A stretch of 64,000 bases of DNA from Streptomyces sp. NBC_00576 (GTDB lineage: Bacteria > Actinomycetota > Actinomycetes > Streptomycetales > Streptomycetaceae). Location: the NCBI RefSeq assembly GCF_036345175.1, contig NZ_CP107780.1:2170001-2234000 (forward strand). Reading direction: 5' to 3'. Of this stretch, positions 25,513 to 33,586 are shown in pieces. Numbering within the stretch: position 1 is the first letter of the stretch; each line of letters begins with the position of its first letter. Below the pieces are notes generated by a model. The model saw only the letters and a list, made by a program, of their open reading frames with translations, was not told the DNA's origin and made no database searches. A program made the translations under genes and the position numbers.

Positions 25513-26313
25513 GTGAACGGTGTGCGTATCGCGTGGCGCATCACGCGCCTCAACTTCCGCGCCCAGTTGGAGTACCGCTCCGAGTTCCTCCTGATGATCG
25601 GGATCGGCGCCATCTGGCAGGTGTCGGTGATCGTGTTCGCGACGGTGCTGCTGACCCGGTTCACCGGGATGGGCGGCTGGGACAGCTCGGAGGTGCTGCT
25701 GATCCCGGCGACCCGGATGCTGGCGCACGGCATCTTCGTACTGTTCCTCGGGCGGATGCACGGCATCGGCCGGATCATCCAGGAGGGCGCGATAGACACC
25801 TATCTGGTACGTCCGATGCCGGTGTTCCGGCAGGTCCAGCTGTCCTACTTCCCCACCAACGCCATCGGCGACCTGACGGTGGCCGTGGGCCTGATGGCGG
25901 GCGCGCTCTCGCGCAGCGACCTGGACTGGACGGCGGGCCGGATCACGTACCTCGTGGTCTGCGTCCTCGGCGGGATGCTCCTGGAGGCGGCCCTGTTCAC
26001 GGCGGTGGCCTGCGCCTCGCTGCGCTTCCCGGCCGCCGACTACTGGGGCCGCTGGCTGGAGGAGCTGCTCGGCACGTTCGGCAGCTATCCCCTGAACGTA
26101 CTGCCGAGGGCGGTGAGCGGCTTCCTCACCTTCGGGCTGCCGCTCGCCTTCGTCGCGTACTTCCCGGCAGCGGTACTGACCGGCCACGGCCACGACACGG
26201 GCGTCCCGTACTGGCTGGCGGCGGCCTCTCCGCTGCTGGGGGTGGTGGCGTTCCTGGGGGCGCGGCTGCTGTGGCGGTGGAGTCTGGGGCACTACACGGG
26301 GGTCAACGGGTGA
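25513..26313 (+). CDS. ABC-2 type exporter permease (COG3694-like)
   Basis: A 266-residue membrane protein, partner of the preceding permease; the GTG start is at 25513, five bases after the previous stop. It carries six predicted helices, the E-Y-R-S-E-F segment before the first helix, D-T-Y-L-V-R-P-M-P and F-P-A-A-V-L-T-G-H. Together with 23689 and 24704 it makes a heterodimeric exporter. The gene ends 19 bases from the convergent small gene at 26333; ACGGG/CCCGT at the junction could form a tiny hairpin. Function beyond export is not known. Confidence 0.88.
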   Translation: MNGVRIAWRITRLNFRAQLEYRSEFLLMIGIGAIWQVSVIVFATVLLTRFTGMGGWDSSEVLLIPATRMLAHGIFVLFLGRMHGIGRIIQEGAIDTYLVRPMPVFRQVQLSYFPTNAIGDLTVAVGLMAGALSRSDLDWTAGRITYLVVCVLGGMLLEAALFTAVACASLRFPAADYWGRWLEELLGTFGSYPLNVLPRAVSGFLTFGLPLAFVAYFPAAVLTGHGHDTGVPYWLAAASPLLGVVAFLGARLLWRWSLGHYTGVNG

Positions 26314-26332
26314 CACCCGTGCGGTGATCCCT

Positions 26333-26845
26333 TCAGTGATCCGCGCAGCACGGTGTCGGGTCGGGCACCTCGAACGGCACCAGGGTGCCCCCGACGGCGG
26401 GCATGGCGGCGAGGACGAGTTCGCCGCCCTGCCACTGCGGTCGGACATGACCATGCGTCACCAGCCGCTGTGCCGGAGGCGGTTGGCCCGGAGTTCCCAG
26501 CACCGTCACCCGGTCGATCGCGCTCCGGGCCAGCAACTCCCCCACCGTCAGCGTGCCGGTGAGCGCGTCGGCGCCCGGGTAGACCACCGCGCGGCCCGCC
26601 GCGTCGGGCACCCCGGGCGTCACCTCGTAACCCTGGGCTCGGAGCCGCTCCTCGGCGGTGCGCAGGAGCGGCTCCGACGGCAGCGTGAACGACAGGGCCA
26701 TCCGGGGCCGGTCACCGCGCAGGAAGTGGGTGCAGCCGAACGCGGCCTCCGGGAAGGCGAGTTCGGCCGCGAGGCCGAGGACGAGGTGATCGGCCTCGCG
26801 CAGGGCCGACACCGAAGTGCCCGCCCAGAGTGCGTATGACGTCAC
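26333..26845 (-). CDS. Conserved hypothetical protein coupled to the PHP metallohydrolase
   Basis: A 170-residue protein without signal peptide or membrane helix that I do not recognise. The GTG at 26845 overlaps the stop of the upstream PHP gene in GTGA, so the two are translationally coupled and probably functionally linked. It has a short Cys-Cys pair and a His at the C-terminus (T-P-C-C-A-D-H), two further isolated Cys/His (F-G-C-T-H-F), and a segment resembling a mixed alpha/beta fold (E-R-L-R-A-Q-G-Y-E-V). These could bind metal. The open frame extends upstream to 27271 inside the PHP gene, but that extension is a shadow of the PHP frame. Confidence 0.65.
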   Translation of the reverse strand: MTSYALWAGTSVSALREADHLVLGLAAELAFPEAAFGCTHFLRGDRPRMALSFTLPSEPLLRTAEERLRAQGYEVTPGVPDAAGRAVVYPGADALTGTLTVGELLARSAIDRVTVLGTPGQPPPAQRLVTHGHVRPQWQGGELVLAAMPAVGGTLVPFEVPDPTPCCADH

Positions 26846-28545
26846 GAAGGCAGCACCCACACCGGGTTCGAGTAGAACCACAGGTCGCGCCACGGGTCCG
26901 CGTCTCCGACCACGTCGATGGCCGGGCCCGCCGGGTCGACCGCAGCGCCCAACGCGCCCACGGCGGACCGGTTGCCGTCGCTGCCGCGCAGCCGGACGTA
27001 CACCGGACGGTCGACGCGCCCGAGGTCGTACGTCAGCCGGACCCTGCCGGTGGACTGGTTCACGTCGTACGACCTGACGACCTTGGCCGTGGGCGCCGTG
27101 AAGGTGTCCCGGTCCGCGACCGGGCCGGTGACATCGCCCTGGATGACGTCGACGCGGGCCAACTTCGGTACGAATCCCGCCCAGTTGGGGCCGTCGGCCG
27201 ATGCCACGTCCACCGTGAGGGTGACCTTCGTGCCCTTCTTCACGTGCAGGGCGCCGCCGAGCGTGCTCCATCGGCCGCCGCCCGAGACGCGCACGTCGAG
27301 GGCGCTGATCAGCCGGCCGTGGTCCACCCAGATCCGGCCGGCCCGGATGCCGTCCATGACGGCGGCGTACGAGAAGCCGTCGGAGCCGACGTGGGTGCGG
27401 CTGTACTGGCCGGGCCAGTAGTCGCCCTCGGTAAGGTCGATCTTCCCGCCGTAGACCGGGTCGTCCTGCTTGCCGTTGGCCTCGAAGTTACTGTTCGGGC
27501 CGCGGACCGCGGTGTCCGTGTAGACGTTGTGCGAGTCGGAGTTGGCGGTGATCCACCACGGCTTGCCCTCGGCGAGCAGGCTGTCCCACAGGCCGCCGAC
27601 CGTGGCCGTCATCCAGTCGAAGCCGCCCCAGGTGCGGTAGCTCTCCAGCGGGTACCCCGCGAAGGAGTTCGCGCCCGGGCTGCCGTCGTAGAGGCCCCGG
27701 GCCCGGCCCATGCCGATGTCCGCGCGCATCCCGGCGGCCTGGTGTCCGGGAGCGCCCTCCATGCCGACGGCGATACGGCGCACCGCGGTGGCGTCGCGCC
27801 AGGCGCGGATCTCGTGCGGCGAGTCGATGCCCTTTCGCGCCGGGTGGTTGGCGAGCATCAGCGCGTCCTTGACCTTGCGCCGCTTCACCTGCTCCGCGAG
27901 GAAGTTGAGACCGGCGACGGCGAGCGCCTCATTGGCGGGCGTCGAGTCGGTGGCGCCCTTCACACCGCCGTCGTAGTCGGTCTCGAACTGTTTGAGGACG
28001 GAGACCTCGTTCTTGCCGGGGTGCACGAAGACCGTGCCGTGCTCGGCGGCCGGGATGTTCCACTCCAGGCCCTGGAAGACGAGGGTGTCCTCGTAGGCGG
28101 CCCGGGCCGCCCTGATGTCCGGGTTGACCTTCTCGACACCGATCTTCGAGTGCGTCACGTTGCCGTGGTCGGTGATGACCAGCCAGTCCAGGCCGTGCCG
28201 GGCGCCCTGACGGACCTGGTCGACGACACGGTACTTGCCGTCGTTGCTGTACTGCGTGTGGATGTGGTGGTCACCGGCCAGCCACAGGAAGCCGTTCGTG
28301 CGGCGGCCGTTGGTGGCCGCGTACGCGGGGGCGGCGGCCGGGGCGACGACGCTCGCGGCGGTGAGACCGGCACCGAGCAGCCCTGCCCTGCGCAGGAGCG
28401 AGCGGCGCGACTGCTGTTCGGGGCTCAGTGCCTCGTCGGGCACCGAGGTGTCGAAGGCCGCGGGCAGCGCCGTACCGGTACCGCCCTCGTGACCGTGATC
28501 GTGATGGTGGTGATCCCCGTGTCCGTGCGAGTGCCCGTGCCCCAT
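26842..28545 (-). CDS. Tat-exported PHP-domain metallohydrolase (CehA/McbA type) with His-rich leader
   Basis: A 567-residue protein. It begins with a leader of 19 residues containing ten His, then a Tat signal (S-R-R-S-L-L-R-R-A, Arg47-Arg48) cleaved after A-Y-A near residue 76. The PHP-type active site starts with G-D-H-H-I-H-T-Q-Y-S (His94, His96), followed by V-I-T-D-H-G-N and E-W-N-I-P, with a later W-I-T-A-N-S-D-S-H. PHP enzymes are di- or tri-metal phosphoesterases; members like CehA hydrolyse carbamate or phosphoester bonds. Its C-terminus has a beta-sandwich. The His-rich part precedes the Tat signal, which is odd. It is likely an exported phosphoesterase of unknown substrate. Confidence 0.85.
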   Translation of the reverse strand: MGHGHSHGHGDHHHHDHGHEGGTGTALPAAFDTSVPDEALSPEQQSRRSLLRRAGLLGAGLTAASVVAPAAAPAYAATNGRRTNGFLWLAGDHHIHTQYSNDGKYRVVDQVRQGARHGLDWLVITDHGNVTHSKIGVEKVNPDIRAARAAYEDTLVFQGLEWNIPAAEHGTVFVHPGKNEVSVLKQFETDYDGGVKGATDSTPANEALAVAGLNFLAEQVKRRKVKDALMLANHPARKGIDSPHEIRAWRDATAVRRIAVGMEGAPGHQAAGMRADIGMGRARGLYDGSPGANSFAGYPLESYRTWGGFDWMTATVGGLWDSLLAEGKPWWITANSDSHNVYTDTAVRGPNSNFEANGKQDDPVYGGKIDLTEGDYWPGQYSRTHVGSDGFSYAAVMDGIRAGRIWVDHGRLISALDVRVSGGGRWSTLGGALHVKKGTKVTLTVDVASADGPNWAGFVPKLARVDVIQGDVTGPVADRDTFTAPTAKVVRSYDVNQSTGRVRLTYDLGRVDRPVYVRLRGSDGNRSAVGALGAAVDPAGPAIDVVGDADPWRDLWFYSNPVWVLPS

Positions 28546-28717
28546 GGCTGCGCCTCCTCCGTGTCACGGCGCCCGTAGTCGTGTGCCGCCCGAGGAGAAT
28601 CGGTGTCAAACATGAACCTTGTTCAACCAGCGGGTGATCGCCGGGCGACCCCGACACGGCAGATCGTCACTCCACTCACTGTTCCCCCAACAGCCCTTGT
28701 CCATCACACTGTTGGCC

Positions 28718-28738
28718 GTGAACCTGAGCAGTGTTCAC
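28718..28738 (+). promoter_or_regulatory. Inverted repeat ahead of the exported endonuclease/phosphatase gene
   Basis: GTGAAC (28718-28723) and GTTCAC (28733-28738) form an inverted repeat 27-47 bases before the ATG at 28765. GTTCACCTAAC (28733-28743) and GTTCAACCAGC (28621-28631) each resemble a single PhoP (PHO box) direct-repeat unit, but neighbouring units are not clear. Confidence 0.3.
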
Positions 28739-28764
28739 CTAACCCCCCTGGAGACACCCCCACC

Positions 28765-30084
28765 ATGAGAAGACTCATCGGTACCCTCGCGGCCGGCGCC
28801 CTGGCACTGGCCGGGCTCGCCGCGACCGGCTCGACCCCGGCGGCCGCCGCCACCTCGGGCACCTTCAACGTCCTCACGTACAACGTCGCGGGCCTTCCGG
28901 ACCTGGTGAGCTCGGGCAACCCCAAGGTGAACACCCCGCTGATCTCGCCGCGTCTGGGCGCGTACGACATCGTCAACGTGCAGGAGGACTTCAACTACCA
29001 CGCGGCGCTGTACGCGAACGACAACCACGCGTACCGCACCGCGACGAGTGGCGGAGTGCCCTTCGGGGACGGTCTCAACACCCTCTCGGACTACGCCTTC
29101 CAGGACTTCGAGCGGGTGAAGTGGAACAAGTGCACCGGCACCAACTGCCTTACCCCGAAGGGCTTCTCACTGGCCCGGGTGCGACTCGCCGAGGGCGTCT
29201 ACGTGGACGTGTACAACGCCCACCCCAACGCGGACGACTCCGAAGAGGCGTACGCCGCCCGTCGGGCCAACATCTCGCAGCTGTCCGCCTTCATCCAGGC
29301 CAACTCCGCGGGCAACGCGGTGATCGTCGCCGGTGACACGAACACGCGGTACACGCGCACTCCCGACAACATCCGCACCCTCGTGTCGGACAACGGCCTG
29401 ACCGACGCCTGGGTCCAGCTGGCGAAGGGCGGGGTACAGCCGACGCAGGGCGCCGAGCCGCTCATGTGCCCGACGACCGCGCCGACGAACAGCTGTGAGG
29501 TCGTCGACAAGGTCCTCTACCGCGGCAGCAAGCTCGTGAACCTCTCCGCGACCCGCTACAACAACGAGTGGGCGTCGTTCCTGGACTCGGCGGGCGGCAA
29601 CCTCTCCGACCACTTCCCGCACACGGTCGACTTCTCCTGGACGCTGCCCTCGAAGCTGCGCGCGAGTGACGTCGTAGGCGGCCCGCACGGCACGGCGTTC
29701 ACCGACGCCGACGACCTCCCGGCGACGCCCGCGCCCCGCACGCTCACCCTGCGCGGCAGCTCCCGGCTGGACGGGGTGTCCCTGACGCACGACGGCGGCA
29801 CGACGCTGACCCACGGCGGCACGGGCGGCACGGCCACCTCCCTCACCCTGGCGTCCGGCGAACACCTCACCTCGGTGAAGTTGACGCAGGGTCAGAAGGA
29901 CGGCCGTACAAGGATCTTCTCGGCGGCGTTCACCACGGACAAGTCCCGCACCCTGGCCTCCGGCACGACCACGACGGACACCGCGACGTTCACGGCACCG
30001 TCGGGCTGGCAGATCGTGGGCTTCACGGGCCGCTCGGGCGACGAGATCGACAAGCTGGGCGTGGTGTACGCGCCGATCGCCTGA
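28765..30084 (+). CDS. Secreted endonuclease/exonuclease/phosphatase-fold protein with jacalin-like C-terminus
   Basis: A 439-residue exported protein with a Sec-type signal cleaved near A-A-A-A-T (about residue 31). The catalytic domain (about 32-280) has F-N-V-L-T-Y-N-V-A-G, N-V-Q-E-D, V-Y-N-A-H-P-N, V-I-V-A-G-D-T-N-T and N-L-S-D-H-F-P, the full set of the endonuclease/exonuclease/phosphatase family, which includes sphingomyelinases and extracellular nucleases. The C-terminal 140 residues are rich in Gly/Thr repeats and match a jacalin-like lectin domain. The GGAG site lies 11 bases before the ATG. The substrate could be a phosphodiester lipid or nucleic acid; the family is too broad to decide. 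Confidence 0.87.
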   Translation: MRRLIGTLAAGALALAGLAATGSTPAAAATSGTFNVLTYNVAGLPDLVSSGNPKVNTPLISPRLGAYDIVNVQEDFNYHAALYANDNHAYRTATSGGVPFGDGLNTLSDYAFQDFERVKWNKCTGTNCLTPKGFSLARVRLAEGVYVDVYNAHPNADDSEEAYAARRANISQLSAFIQANSAGNAVIVAGDTNTRYTRTPDNIRTLVSDNGLTDAWVQLAKGGVQPTQGAEPLMCPTTAPTNSCEVVDKVLYRGSKLVNLSATRYNNEWASFLDSAGGNLSDHFPHTVDFSWTLPSKLRASDVVGGPHGTAFTDADDLPATPAPRTLTLRGSSRLDGVSLTHDGGTTLTHGGTGGTATSLTLASGEHLTSVKLTQGQKDGRTRIFSAAFTTDKSRTLASGTTTTDTATFTAPSGWQIVGFTGRSGDEIDKLGVVYAPIA

Positions 30085-30121
30085 CCCGGCCAACTCTCCT
30101 GGTTACGTAGGGCTGTTGTGT

Positions 30122-30148
30122 GGGCGGACATCACTCCGGTGGCCGCCC
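30122..30148 (+). terminator. Candidate terminator hairpin
   Basis: GGGCGG (30122-30127) pairs with CCGCCC (30143-30148) around a 15-base loop, 38 bases after the stop of the exported nuclease/phosphatase gene. The stem is short. Confidence 0.4.
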
Positions 30149-30235
30149 GCATCCCCGCCTCCGCGCCCGTCCGCGCGTCCGCGCTTCCGGAAAATCATTC
30201 CGCGCCGGGCCCTGCCAGCCGGTAGCTTCGGGAGA

Positions 30236-31045
30236 ATGAGTGATCACTACGACGTGCGCGGCTCCGGCCCCGTCCTCCTCATCATCCCCGGCGGCGCCGG
30301 ACACCCCATGGGCCTCGAGAACACCACCGCTCTCCTCTCCGAACGCTTCACCGTCGTGACCTACGATCCCCTCGGCCTCGCCCACGGCCAACTCGGCAAG
30401 CCCGTCGAGGAACAGCGCGTCGAGTGGTGGAGCGAGGGCGCGGCCCGGGTTCTCGACGCGGTGCTCCCCGAAGGCGAGTCCGCTTATGTGTTCGGCACCA
30501 GTTCGGGCGCCATCGCCGCCCTCGACCTGGCGTCCCGGCACCCGGACCGACTGCGCCATGTGATCGCGCACGAGCCACCGGTCGTCGCGGTCCTGCCGGA
30601 CGCCGAGCGGCAGCGGACGATGTTCACCGAGGTGCGCGACACCTACCGCGCCCGGGGCATCGAGGCCGCCTCGGTTCATATGACGGCGGGCTTCGAGGAA
30701 CGGGCCCTCACCCAGGAGGAACTGGCCAAGGAGTCGAATCCGGAAGCCCAAGCCCCCTCCCCCGCAGATGAGTTGACGACGCCCATGGCCGTCCTTCTCA
30801 CCCGCGTCCTGGTCCCGTTCACCTCCTACGCCCCCGATCTCGCCGCCCTTTCCGCCCCCTCCCCCCGGCTCACCGTCGCCGTGGGCATCGACTCCGCCGG
30901 TCAACTCCTGCACCGCACCGCCACGTTCCTCGCCCGCCGCACAGGCAGCGCCGCCCGCCAGTTCCCGGGAGGGCATCTCGGGTTGCTCACCCACCCGGCG
31001 GAGTTCACGGCGCGTCTCAGGGAGACGCTGATTCCGGTCGGCTGA
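30236..31045 (+). CDS. Alpha/beta hydrolase
   Basis: A 269-residue cytoplasmic hydrolase. L-I-I-P-G-G-A-G forms the oxyanion-hole loop, G-T-S-S-G (residues 87-91) is the nucleophile elbow with a catalytic Ser, and G-G-H-L-G near the C-terminus provides the His. The family includes esterases, haloperoxidases and lactonases; a specific substrate cannot be given. The ATG at 30236 is preferred since the fold begins there; it has only a GGAG one base upstream, so translation may be leaderless. The gene is convergent with the PEP mutase-family gene at 31093. Confidence 0.8.
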   Translation: MSDHYDVRGSGPVLLIIPGGAGHPMGLENTTALLSERFTVVTYDPLGLAHGQLGKPVEEQRVEWWSEGAARVLDAVLPEGESAYVFGTSSGAIAALDLASRHPDRLRHVIAHEPPVVAVLPDAERQRTMFTEVRDTYRARGIEAASVHMTAGFEERALTQEELAKESNPEAQAPSPADELTTPMAVLLTRVLVPFTSYAPDLAALSAPSPRLTVAVGIDSAGQLLHRTATFLARRTGSAARQFPGGHLGLLTHPAEFTARLRETLIPVG

Positions 31046-31070
31046 TCCGGGCCGGCGTCCTGGAGCCCTG

Positions 31071-31093
31071 GCGCCAATGACACTGGTTGGCGC
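31071..31093. terminator. Bidirectional hairpin between convergent genes
   Basis: GCGCCAA (31071-31077) pairs with TTGGCGC (31087-31093), seven base pairs with a nine-base loop, 26 bases after the hydrolase stop and touching the stop of the opposite gene. Confidence 0.55.
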
Positions 31094-31878
31094 TAGCGAC
31101 GCTGGTGACCGAGCGCCGCCACTTCGTCGTACGAGGGTGACGCGCCCCGGGGCGCCCGGCCCGCCCGGATGTCGCCGAGCGCCTCCACGGCCGCGCCGAG
31201 TGCCCGCCGGTAGAGCAGCGAACCGACGCTCACGCGGCGTACGCCCAGGTCACCGAGTTGGGCGACGGTGGGTCCGGTAGGCGAGCAGAGGATGTTGAGC
31301 GGCACGTCCAGGCTCTTCACCAACGCGGCGATCCCGGTCGGGTCGGTCAGGCCGGGCACGAACACCCCGTCCGCGCCCGCCTGTTGGTAGGCGTCGAGGC
31401 GGGTCATGGTGTCCCGGGCCAGAGTGGTGGACCGACGGTCACCGAGCCAGTACGTGTCCGTCCGGGCGTTGACGAAGACGCCCGGGGCGGCGGCCTTGAC
31501 GGCGGCGATCTTCTCGGCGTGCAGTGCGGCCGGTCCGAGACCGTCCTCCAGGTTGATGCCGACGGCGCCGACCACGGACAGTTCCCGGGCGAACTCCCCT
31601 ACCTGGAACGGATCTTCGCTGAAGCCGCCCTCGGCGTCGACGGACAGCAGGAAGTCCTCCGTGCCGAGGTTCAGGGCGAGCTGAAGAGTGTGGTCGCGGG
31701 TCGCCGCCGCACCGTCGGGCAGTCCGACGGCCGCGGCGACGCCGAGACTTGTGGTGCCGATCGCCGCGAAGCCCTGTGCGGCGAGGAGCACGGCCGAGGC
31801 GTGATCCCAGGCGTTGGGGAGCAGGAGCGGCTCGTCGCGGTGGTGGAGGGCGGCGAAGGCGGACATGGGCGCGGTCAT
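31093..31878 (-). CDS. Isocitrate lyase/PEP mutase-family protein
   Basis: A 261-residue cytoplasmic TIM-barrel enzyme of the PEP mutase/isocitrate lyase superfamily. Key segments are L-L-P-N-A-W-D, I-G-T-T-S-L-G, S-V-D-A-E-G-G, I-N-L-E-D-G, V-N-A-R-T-D-T-Y-W and F-V-P-G-L. Members cleave or rearrange C-C or P-C bonds in 2-oxo or 2-hydroxy acids (such as carboxyphosphonoenolpyruvate or 2,3-dimethylmalate). The acidic metal ligands are kept, but the isocitrate-lyase catalytic K-K-C-G-H loop is absent, so it is a small-subfamily member of unknown substrate. The ATG at 31878 has no clear ribosome binding site. Confidence 0.8.
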   Translation of the reverse strand: MTAPMSAFAALHHRDEPLLLPNAWDHASAVLLAAQGFAAIGTTSLGVAAAVGLPDGAAATRDHTLQLALNLGTEDFLLSVDAEGGFSEDPFQVGEFARELSVVGAVGINLEDGLGPAALHAEKIAAVKAAAPGVFVNARTDTYWLGDRRSTTLARDTMTRLDAYQQAGADGVFVPGLTDPTGIAALVKSLDVPLNILCSPTGPTVAQLGDLGVRRVSVGSLLYRRALGAAVEALGDIRAGRAPRGASPSYDEVAALGHQRR

Positions 31879-32027
31879 GCGGCCACGGTAAGGGCGCAAT
31901 CGTTCGGCGCCCGCCGAACCGTCCCCGCCTGATCGGCCTGCGGCCAGACCCGGTCCGGCCCGATCCGGCAGCAACCTTTCCTCACCCCCGGCGGCAACCT
32001 TTCCCCACCCCCCGGCAACAGACAGGC

Positions 32028-33434
32028 ATGACATCAGCACCACTCCCCCGCACCCCCGCCCACCGCCGCACCCACGCGGCCCGCAAGCCCCTGATCGGCG
32101 GGCTCGCGGCGGTCGGGCTGCTCGCCGGCGCCTGGTACGCGACCGCCGGGGCGGCGACCACCACGGCGACGCCCGCCGCGCCCACCCTCGCCGTCACGAG
32201 CACCTCCGTGACGCTGCCGGCCAAGTTCCCCTATCTGTCCGCCGGTTACAACAACACGCGGGAGTGGACTCGCACGGCGACAGCGGTCGCGCCCAACGGC
32301 ACGCTGCGGGTGGCGTGGCCGGCCTCGGACGGTGTGCACGTGACGCCGCTGACCTCGGCGGGCAAGCGCGCGGGCGGCGACTCGGTCGTCAGGGGGGCCA
32401 AGGAGGTCGGTGGACTGGTCGCGCACAACGACGGCTTCGCGCTGCTCACCCGGGTCGCCGACACCAACAAGTGGAAGGAGACGGCGGCGGCCCTGGTCCG
32501 CTTCTCGCAGGGCAAGGAGGCCTGGCGCACCAAGCTCACCGGCACCGCGTCCCACGACACGTCCCCGACTCTGGACGGCCAGCTCACCTGGAACGGCACC
32601 AAGTACGGCGCCTACTTCGTCGTACACGGCGCGGGCGGCTTCGCCGACGGACACTTCGGCGACAAGCTGTCGTACCTGAGCTCCAAGGGGGCGAAGCTCA
32701 GCGGTGGTTGGGGCTGGGGCTGCTCCCACAACGAGGGCATCGCCCTGCACGCCGAGGCCACCGGCGCCTTCACCTCCCTCTGCTTCGACGACTGGCGCTC
32801 GGGCCTGTTCGTGTCGACGGGCATCGGCGCCCCGGACAACGCCCCGGCCGTGCAGCGCGAGCAGTGCTGGGCGGGCTACTGCGGCGGCACGTACGCGGGC
32901 CGCACCGGCGACCTGGTGAAGGCGTCCACGGGCCGCTACGCCACCGCCTACGGCTCCCGCGGCTCGGCCTCCGCCGCGAAGAACCCGGACGACTCGAGCG
33001 GCCGGGGCTGGACGGTGAAGCCGAGGTGGAGCACCCACCAGGTGGCGGTGTCGTTCCTCAAGAACCGCAACTCCCCTGCGGGCAAGGCCATTTACCTGAC
33101 GAACGCGCCGGGCACCGAGCACGTGAACGTCCGGGTCGCCCCGTACGGCAAGAACCGGCTGCTGGTGTCCTGGGAGTCCCTGAAGAACGCCAAGTGCGCG
33201 AGCGGCACCTGCACCGGCACGTTCACGGGCACGCATCTGCGGCTGATCGACTGGAACGGCGCGTTCAAGACACCGGACAAGGTCGTGCCGGCGCGCATCA
33301 CGGGTGACATGGCGGCCCTGAAGGACGGCTCTCTGGCCTGGGCGTACGCACCGGTGACCCCGTCTTACGCGACCCCGCTCACAGGCGCGTCCCCGACCGC
33401 CGCGACGCTGCGCATCGCCCGTCTGGCGCTCTGA
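32028..33434 (+). CDS. Secreted protein of unknown function
   Basis: A 468-residue exported protein. The N-terminus has a basic stretch (H-R-R-T-H-A-A-R-K) and one hydrophobic helix ending around T-A-G-A-A-T (about residue 46); this could be a signal peptide or membrane anchor. The mature part holds repeated beta-strand motifs with W-x-W/Gly-Thr patterns, several paired Cys (G-C-S-H, C-F-D-D-W, C-W-A-G-Y-C-G-G, K-C-A-S-G-T-C) and a late S-W-E-S-L segment, resembling a beta-propeller. I do not recognise a family. It is convergent with the CE12 gene across a double hairpin. Confidence 0.7.
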   Translation: MTSAPLPRTPAHRRTHAARKPLIGGLAAVGLLAGAWYATAGAATTTATPAAPTLAVTSTSVTLPAKFPYLSAGYNNTREWTRTATAVAPNGTLRVAWPASDGVHVTPLTSAGKRAGGDSVVRGAKEVGGLVAHNDGFALLTRVADTNKWKETAAALVRFSQGKEAWRTKLTGTASHDTSPTLDGQLTWNGTKYGAYFVVHGAGGFADGHFGDKLSYLSSKGAKLSGGWGWGCSHNEGIALHAEATGAFTSLCFDDWRSGLFVSTGIGAPDNAPAVQREQCWAGYCGGTYAGRTGDLVKASTGRYATAYGSRGSASAAKNPDDSSGRGWTVKPRWSTHQVAVSFLKNRNSPAGKAIYLTNAPGTEHVNVRVAPYGKNRLLVSWESLKNAKCASGTCTGTFTGTHLRLIDWNGAFKTPDKVVPARITGDMAALKDGSLAWAYAPVTPSYATPLTGASPTAATLRIARLAL

Positions 33435-33504
33435 ACCGGCCGCACCGGCAGGACCACATGCATCTCGGCCCGCGAAATCGCGGCACCGGAGAGGTACTGA
33501 GCAG

Positions 33505-33540
33505 CCGGGGCGCGCTGCTGTCAAACCTGGAGCGCCCCGG
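33505..33540. terminator. Bidirectional terminator with alternative hairpins
   Basis: CCGGGGCGC (33505-33513) pairs with GCGCCCCGG (33532-33540) across an 18-base loop. The downstream GGAGCG near 33530 can alternatively pair with CGCTCC near 33559. Either stem would end transcription of 32028-33434 (rightward) or 33587-34657 (leftward). Confidence 0.7.
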
Positions 33541-33586
33541 TTCCGGTCGGGACGCTCCAGGGGCTCTTGCCGGGCCAGGGGCGGCG

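Noticed and set aside
26846..27271. N-terminal extension of the small partner protein
   Set aside because: This part lies inside the metallohydrolase gene and is rich in Arg/Gly/His as a shadow frame; the GTGA overlap marks the real start.
28621..28743. Possible PhoP (PHO box) sites
   Set aside because: Only single GTTCA-type units are seen, without the adjacent 11-base repeats needed for a convincing box.
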